A DNA stretch of 54,978 nucleotides. It comes from Crinalium epipsammum PCC 9333. GTDB lineage: Bacteria > Cyanobacteriota > Cyanobacteriia > Cyanobacteriales > PCC-9333. Under the pieces are notes generated by a model. It saw nothing but the letters and a program-made list of their open reading frames with translations. It made no database searches and was not told where the DNA came from. A program made the position numbers and the translations under genes. The DNA is taken from the NCBI RefSeq assembly GCF_000317495.1, contig NC_019733.1:1-54978 (forward strand), in the 5' to 3' direction. This document shows positions 51,547 to 54,978 of the stretch, in pieces (the first letter of the stretch is position 1; the number at the start of each line of letters is the position of its first letter).

Positions 51547-52295
51547 AATTAACGCCTATGTACGCGCGTTGGATACTAGAATAAAAACCACCCTACTGCT
51601 AGAGTTGAGTGGTAATTCATGGAAAAATTCCCTTGATTAAAAAGGGTAGTTGTGCTTTAATGGTTATTTGTCAAATTTTGGCACTCGAATTATTAATGCA
51701 CACTTGCTCTTATTAAAAGTTTTGATTTAGAAATTTTTAATCTTTAATTACTCGACAAACTGAGAACTTTGGGTCTGCATTGAACAACATTTGATCTAAC
51801 CCTCTCGGATTTTGAGTAACCACTGTGAAAGAAGTGACGCTTATTGTTGAGGGTGACTGTATCAATTGAATCTGAGTTTTCTGGGTACAGAAAAATTGAA
51901 TAGAATTTCAATGGGTCAGGGCTATCGCCCTTGATGAATTAGATGCAATGGGGAAGCATAGAGTCTATTTTATTCCTATCCTCAGTATTCAAACAGCTTT
52001 CAATATTTTAATAACTTCCAGTGTCGCAACAGTTTAAACTACGACAAACAGTTGTAATTCAAAAGTTATACACTTAAAACTATTACAAACAGTTTGTTTT
52101 CTTGACAGCAGCTTTCAATATTAAAAACTATTTTCAGTATTTTGAACAGTTTTTAATAGCACAACAGTTTTCACTCTTGACAGCAATTTTTAGTAATCAA
52201 CGCTTTCTTCGTTTAAAAAAGTTAAAACAATTAACCCCTTGCTGAGAGCAGGGGTTAAATAGTACAGTGTCTAGCTAATTAATTCTGGTACAGAA
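51547..52295. other. 749-bp gene-free region with the right flanking repeat and AACAGTTT-type repeats
   Basis: 51908-52025 matches the repeat at 48012-48130 (GGGCTATCGCCC at 51919-51930). From 52026 to 52200 the motif AACAGTTT recurs several times in both orientations, e.g. GCAACAGTTT, ACAAACAGTTTG, GAACAGTTTTTAA. This region must hold the promoter of the helicase gene (starts at 51546). A palindromic CCCCTTGCTGAGAGCAGGGG hairpin lies at about 52232-52251, perhaps a terminator for the gene at 52296. Confidence 0.5.
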
Positions 52296-52628
52296 CTAGC
52301 TAACGATTCCCATCAGGGAAAAGTAACCTTTTAAAATTATCAGGCATCTCTCAAAGTCTGAAAGAATTAAGTCTGCCAATGCTAGTGCCAATTTATGGTG
52401 ACGTAAAGGTGGAGAATAGCTTCGACCTGATGCGAACCAAGAAGATACTGTGCTTTCGTCGCAGTCACATATTTCTGCCATGAATGCTTGAGTGACATCC
52501 CATTTACTTATAAATTCTTGAGGTGTCATTAGTATTTCAGAGTGGATAAAAGCGAAAATTCGTTGCCATTGTTGTTCCGAAACAGGTAATGGTCTGTGCA
52601 TATATTTCCTCAATTGTCTGTGTGGCAT
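52296..52628 (-). CDS. Small helix-turn-helix protein
   Basis: Encodes 110 residues. The middle (TPQEFISKWDVTQAFMAEIC, then DESTVSSWFASGRSYSPP) fits a helix-turn-helix in which the recognition helix follows CDCDESTVSSW. The C-terminal helix (HHKLALALADLILSDFER) may serve dimerisation. A later ATG at 52598 is an alternative start. The gene lies 25 bases after the next upstream gene on this strand, so it is the last member of the run of small genes 54860 to 52296. Likely a transcription regulator of plasmid genes. Confidence 0.6.
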   Translation of the reverse strand: MPHRQLRKYMHRPLPVSEQQWQRIFAFIHSEILMTPQEFISKWDVTQAFMAEICDCDESTVSSWFASGRSYSPPLRHHKLALALADLILSDFERCLIILKGYFSLMGIVS

Positions 52629-52652
52629 TCTGGTTAATAATTAAGGTCGCAA

Positions 52653-53318
52653 TTACCAACCTTCTTGCTGTCCTAACTGCAACAGAGATTCAAGTGCTGC
52701 CTTCCCTTCTTTGAATCGCCTACCTCCCAAACCAAGTACCGATTCAATGATTTCTGTATCACTTACACCTTGCTGTTTCAGGTTACTTACAGCTAAGTAC
52801 AAACTGCGGTAGCCCTCCACTTCCAGCACTTCCGAGTTTTGGGAAGTTGAGGAAGTTGAATCGGTAAGTCTTGAATCAGGGTTTGAATCAGAGGTTGAAT
52901 CAGTGCTTGAATCAGTGCTTGAATCGGCAGGCTGCGGGACTTGAATCGTTTGAATCGGTGGTCTAGATGTTGGCGAAAGCGCAAGCTGATTCCACTGTTG
53001 TTCCTGTTGATACTGACTAGCCGCTAACTGTGTGAGAAAGTCGTTTTTCTCAGCTTGATTTATAGCTTGAATCAGTGGATTAATGCGGTTGATTTGATGA
53101 CCGCAAATAACAGAAGTGACACCGCAGCCAAGAGTTGTTATTAGTGATAAGTAGCGCCAAAAGATATTGATTTTATCCTTTGAACTAGACCAAATAAAAG
53201 GACTAGCAGACCAAATCAATAAACCTGCTACTGATGATATACTGCCAATTAATAGCAGTAAGGAATGATTCTGACGTAGCTGGTTTTGAGGGGAATTGAT
53301 ACTAATCAATCTATCCAT
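52653..53318 (-). CDS. Two-span membrane protein with Ser/Thr/Asp-rich spacer
   Basis: About 221 residues from the ATG at 53318, chosen because GGGGTGA precedes it and it overlaps the end of the upstream gene; an in-frame start at 53405 would add 29 residues. Two membrane helices (SLLLLIGSISSVAGLLIWSA and YLSLITTLGCGVTSVICG) are followed by a coiled-coil stretch, a long low-complexity region with repeats of Asp-Ser-Ser-Thr (residues about 130-165) and a C-terminal helical domain (SLYLAVSNLKQQGVSDTEII) rich in Leu and Gly. No family recognised. The DNA encoding the spacer contains short repeats of GTTGAATCAGTGCTTGAATC type. Confidence 0.55.
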   Translation of the reverse strand: MDRLISINSPQNQLRQNHSLLLLIGSISSVAGLLIWSASPFIWSSSKDKINIFWRYLSLITTLGCGVTSVICGHQINRINPLIQAINQAEKNDFLTQLAASQYQQEQQWNQLALSPTSRPPIQTIQVPQPADSSTDSSTDSTSDSNPDSRLTDSTSSTSQNSEVLEVEGYRSLYLAVSNLKQQGVSDTEIIESVLGLGGRRFKEGKAALESLLQLGQQEGW

Positions 53319-53572
53319 TGAATCACCCCGCCAACAATCAAAACCGCAATTACAGAAATTAACGCACCGATGTAATTTTGGTAGCTCAGTCCTAGAACTG
53401 AACAAAAGAAATCATCTGCAACACCAGCCACTATTAAAAGTAGAGATGCAGCAACACTTAACCAAAAGCCGTATGGTTGTAAGTTGGCAAATGCACGGCT
53501 TGAATATGAGAATAAACCTGTAATTGATATGCCAATCAAAAAGTATCCAACTAACTCAAATGCTTTACCCAC
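53306..53572 (-). CDS. Small three-span membrane protein
   Basis: Encodes 88 residues, largely hydrophobic: FELVGYFLIGISITGLFSYS, FWLSVAASLLLIVAGVADDF and YIGALISVIAVLIVGGVI. It overlaps the following gene by 13 bases, so the two are co-translated and may form a membrane complex. No family recognised. Confidence 0.6.
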   Translation of the reverse strand: MGKAFELVGYFLIGISITGLFSYSSRAFANLQPYGFWLSVAASLLLIVAGVADDFFCSVLGLSYQNYIGALISVIAVLIVGGVIQWID

Positions 53573-53628
53573 CTTGCTACTCCTGCTAAAATGGGCGTGA
53601 GCTAAAAACTCACGCCAAAAGTTAATAG

Positions 53629-54135
53629 TTATGCGCCGTAAGATTCTTTGATTTTGGCGATCGCATCAACAGCAGTTTTATCCGCTACTTCTACTCGTTG
53701 GTGCATTTGGGCATAGTCGGGACGTGACGAGTGAATCTGTTCAGCTAGTTGGGTATTAGATTTGAGTCTTGCTACTTCGTTTTGAGCGACCTTACCCTGG
53801 TAGCCACGATGCAGTTGATGAACAACACGATCTGAAGTATCCACACTTTTTAAAGCCTTGTAAGCTTTCTTTGTGTGTTCTGTCATTTCGCGTTTTTGTG
53901 TGGCTAGATTCTGCAATGCTCCGGCTTCTGTTGCTGTAAAATAACGAGGTTTGGGTACTACTGGAGCAGTGCGAATACTTGAGAAATCAACATTGTGTGG
54001 GTTGATTGCACTTGAATCCGTAGCAGCTAACGCTTTGTCCACGCCTATAGCTAATTCACCTTTGCTACCTTTAGCCAGTTGTCCTGGTGCATCGGTATTG
54101 ACCTTGCCACCAAACAGCTTTTCCATTAAGCCCAT
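53629..54135 (-). CDS. Hypothetical plasmid protein
   Basis: Encodes 168 residues with an N-terminal amphipathic start (MGLMEKLFGGKVNTDAPG), a mid-region containing RYFTATEAGALQNLATQKRE and a long helical C-terminus (VARLKSNTQLAEQIHSSRPD). The basic, helix-rich composition suggests a nucleic-acid or membrane-surface binding protein. The gene is 15 bases after the HTH gene in transcription order and is therefore in the same operon. No family recognised. Confidence 0.55.
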   Translation of the reverse strand: MGLMEKLFGGKVNTDAPGQLAKGSKGELAIGVDKALAATDSSAINPHNVDFSSIRTAPVVPKPRYFTATEAGALQNLATQKREMTEHTKKAYKALKSVDTSDRVVHQLHRGYQGKVAQNEVARLKSNTQLAEQIHSSRPDYAQMHQRVEVADKTAVDAIAKIKESYGA

Positions 54136-54150
54136 GATTTTTCTCCTTAG

Positions 54151-54636
54151 TTATTGATTTGATTCGGGTAAAGATGCTGGAAAATTACCAGCGATTAATG
54201 CTGCTGGGTCACAAGGTTTCAAACCTAAATCCATCAGCAAGGTTACGCACTCGCTAGAAGTAATTGGTTTAGCAAAGGTAGTTGGCACACCTTCTCGCAA
54301 TTCTTCAATTACCAGTTCCCTCAGCAAAGGCAAGGCTTGAGCAGCTATACCCTTGGCTAGTGGCTGGAGCATTGTTTTAATTGAATCGGTTGCTGATTGC
54401 TGTTGAATCGGTTGCTGATTCATCGTTGAATCGGGTACTGATTCAGATGTCGATTCAGCTATCGCTTTAAGTTCTGCTAGTCCCGATTCAGTCCAGAAGA
54501 TTTGATTTTGTTGAGTAACCCAGTGCGTACCTTCGAGCAGTCGTTCAACAAAGGTGCGGTTTTTCCAGGTTTTGATGGTGTTTGGGTTGATGCCGAGCAT
54601 CTTCCCCGCGTCGGTAGTGGAATAAATATCAGCCAT
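54151..54636 (-). CDS. HTH (excisionase/MerR-like) plasmid regulator
   Basis: Encodes 161 residues. The first 60 residues (DIYSTTDAGKMLGINPNTIK, then GTHWVTQQNQIFWTESGLAE) form a helix-turn-helix of the MerR/excisionase type. A Ser/Gln-rich linker follows (STMNQQPIQQQSATD), then a helical C-terminal domain (ALPLLRELVIEELREGVPT). Its start overlaps the stop of the membrane-peptide gene upstream (TAATG). It resembles in layout the DNA-binding protein at 19943. Likely the regulator of this operon. Confidence 0.6.
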   Translation of the reverse strand: MADIYSTTDAGKMLGINPNTIKTWKNRTFVERLLEGTHWVTQQNQIFWTESGLAELKAIAESTSESVPDSTMNQQPIQQQSATDSIKTMLQPLAKGIAAQALPLLRELVIEELREGVPTTFAKPITSSECVTLLMDLGLKPCDPAALIAGNFPASLPESNQ

Positions 54637-54860
54637 TAGCGCCGCCCCTCGATAAAACCTGCAAGCCTACCAGCACAAACATCTTTATCTGTTTGCAGTT
54701 GAGCGATTTTCTGCTGCTGTAAGTTGTCAGCTTGTTGCAATACTGCAAGCTGGTTACTGTTCCAGGCGTGTTGCAGAACGTTTAGAGCGAGACTGCCTAG
54801 AAATAGAGGTATCAGCAGAGAGGCTGCGTTATCGCTGTTGGAGCTAGAGGAATCTTGCAT
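54636..54860 (-). CDS. Small single-span membrane protein
   Basis: Encodes 74 residues from the ATG at 54860, with GGAGGA 5 bases before; an in-frame TTG 12 bases upstream overlaps that ribosome-binding site. One hydrophobic segment (ASLLIPLFLGSLALNVLQHA) lies near the N-terminus, followed by a coiled coil (LAVLQQADNLQQQKIAQLQT) and a short basic tail. First gene of the small operon. No family recognised. Confidence 0.55.
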   Translation of the reverse strand: MQDSSSSNSDNAASLLIPLFLGSLALNVLQHAWNSNQLAVLQQADNLQQQKIAQLQTDKDVCAGRLAGFIEGRR

Positions 54861-54937
54861 GATTTCCTCCAAAGTGCGATCGCTCTAGTACTTTTTCCGT
54901 CATGATCAAATAGCTCCTATATATATGTGGAGTAAAG

Positions 54938-54971
54938 GCGGACGTTTAGCTGTGGAAGGTCGAACGTCCGC
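54938..54971. promoter_or_regulatory. Inverted repeat upstream of the small-gene operon
   Basis: GCGGACGTT (54938-54946) and AACGTCCGC (54963-54971) are perfectly complementary around a 16-base loop. It lies about 80 bases before the operon start, so it may be an operator; it could also be a terminator of a gene beyond the window edge, as TTTGTTT follows on the plus strand. Confidence 0.4.
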
Positions 54972-54978
54972 TTTGTTT

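Overview
The window looks like part of a large plasmid, or a plasmid-derived accessory region, of a filamentous heterocyst-forming cyanobacterium (Nostocales). The evidence is the AT-rich sequence studded with the HIP1 octamer GCGATCGC, a cyanobacterial Prim-Pol/helicase plasmid replication protein, a DUF1517 protein with the typical Gly/Ser-rich leader, several miniature transposons with long inverted repeats, and many small plasmid-type DNA-binding proteins. No rRNA, tRNA or core housekeeping gene was seen.

Layout. (1) 1-6.2 kb: a small RHH protein, a membrane-anchored protein and a replication operon whose large protein combines a primase-polymerase, CHC2 zinc fingers and an NTPase, followed by a gene carrying a tandem palindromic insertion. 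(2) 6.3-11 kb: a 150-bp miniature transposon, an AIPR-type (phage abortive infection) protein, a tail-fibre-like S74 chaperone protein and a methyltransferase. (3) 11.2-12.4 kb: a ParMRC-type partition locus with an intact ParR-like gene, a broken ParM gene and a centromere-like array of 11-bp repeats on both sides of a promoter. (4) 12.5-18 kb: a mobilisation module (MobC-like protein, relaxase with a degenerate Toprim-like tail), iteron-like repeats, hairpins and a tyrosine recombinase. (5) 18-24 kb: repeat-rich accessory DNA with five copies of a hairpin-plus-repeat intergenic module, 11-bp operators, a decayed copy of a neighbouring gene and a GC-rich transferred VOC gene. (6) 24-25 kb: miniature-transposon DNA. 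(7) 25.0-45.6 kb: sixteen genes, all on the minus strand, forming a biosynthetic cluster. (8) 45.7-48.1 kb: nested dead insertion sequences and a complete miniature transposon. (9) 48.1-51.5 kb: one large zinc-ribbon/helicase/Rrp8-like methyltransferase protein. (10) 52.3-54.9 kb: a run of six small plasmid genes on the minus strand.

The main discovery candidate is the 20.5-kb cluster. A stand-alone non-reducing KS-AT-ACP polyketide synthase (type I layout) sits with a tailoring set that looks borrowed from type II aromatic polyketide pathways: an ActIII-like ketoreductase, one single-domain and one two-domain aromatase/cyclase of the TcmN/ActVII type, a PF04199 cyclase, a DUF1857-like SRPBCC protein, two paralogous FAD hydroxylases, an O-methyltransferase, a second methyltransferase, an acyl-activating enzyme, an Ayg1-like alpha/beta hydrolase, a PapA-like HHxxxDG acyltransferase, an NAD(P) oxidoreductase, a calerythrin-like EF-hand protein and an MFS exporter with four EF-hand loops fused to its C-terminus. 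The reasonable inference is a ketoreduced, cyclised, hydroxylated, O-methylated and possibly acylated aromatic polyketide, exported by a calcium-sensing pump. I do not recognise a characterised cluster with this set.

The second candidate is the 1136-residue fusion at 48.1-51.5 kb (four zinc ribbons, SF2 helicase, Rrp8-like methyltransferase), which resembles a plasmid-borne DNA- or RNA-modifying, defence or anti-restriction protein of undescribed type. All functional calls come from reading motifs; no database search was run.
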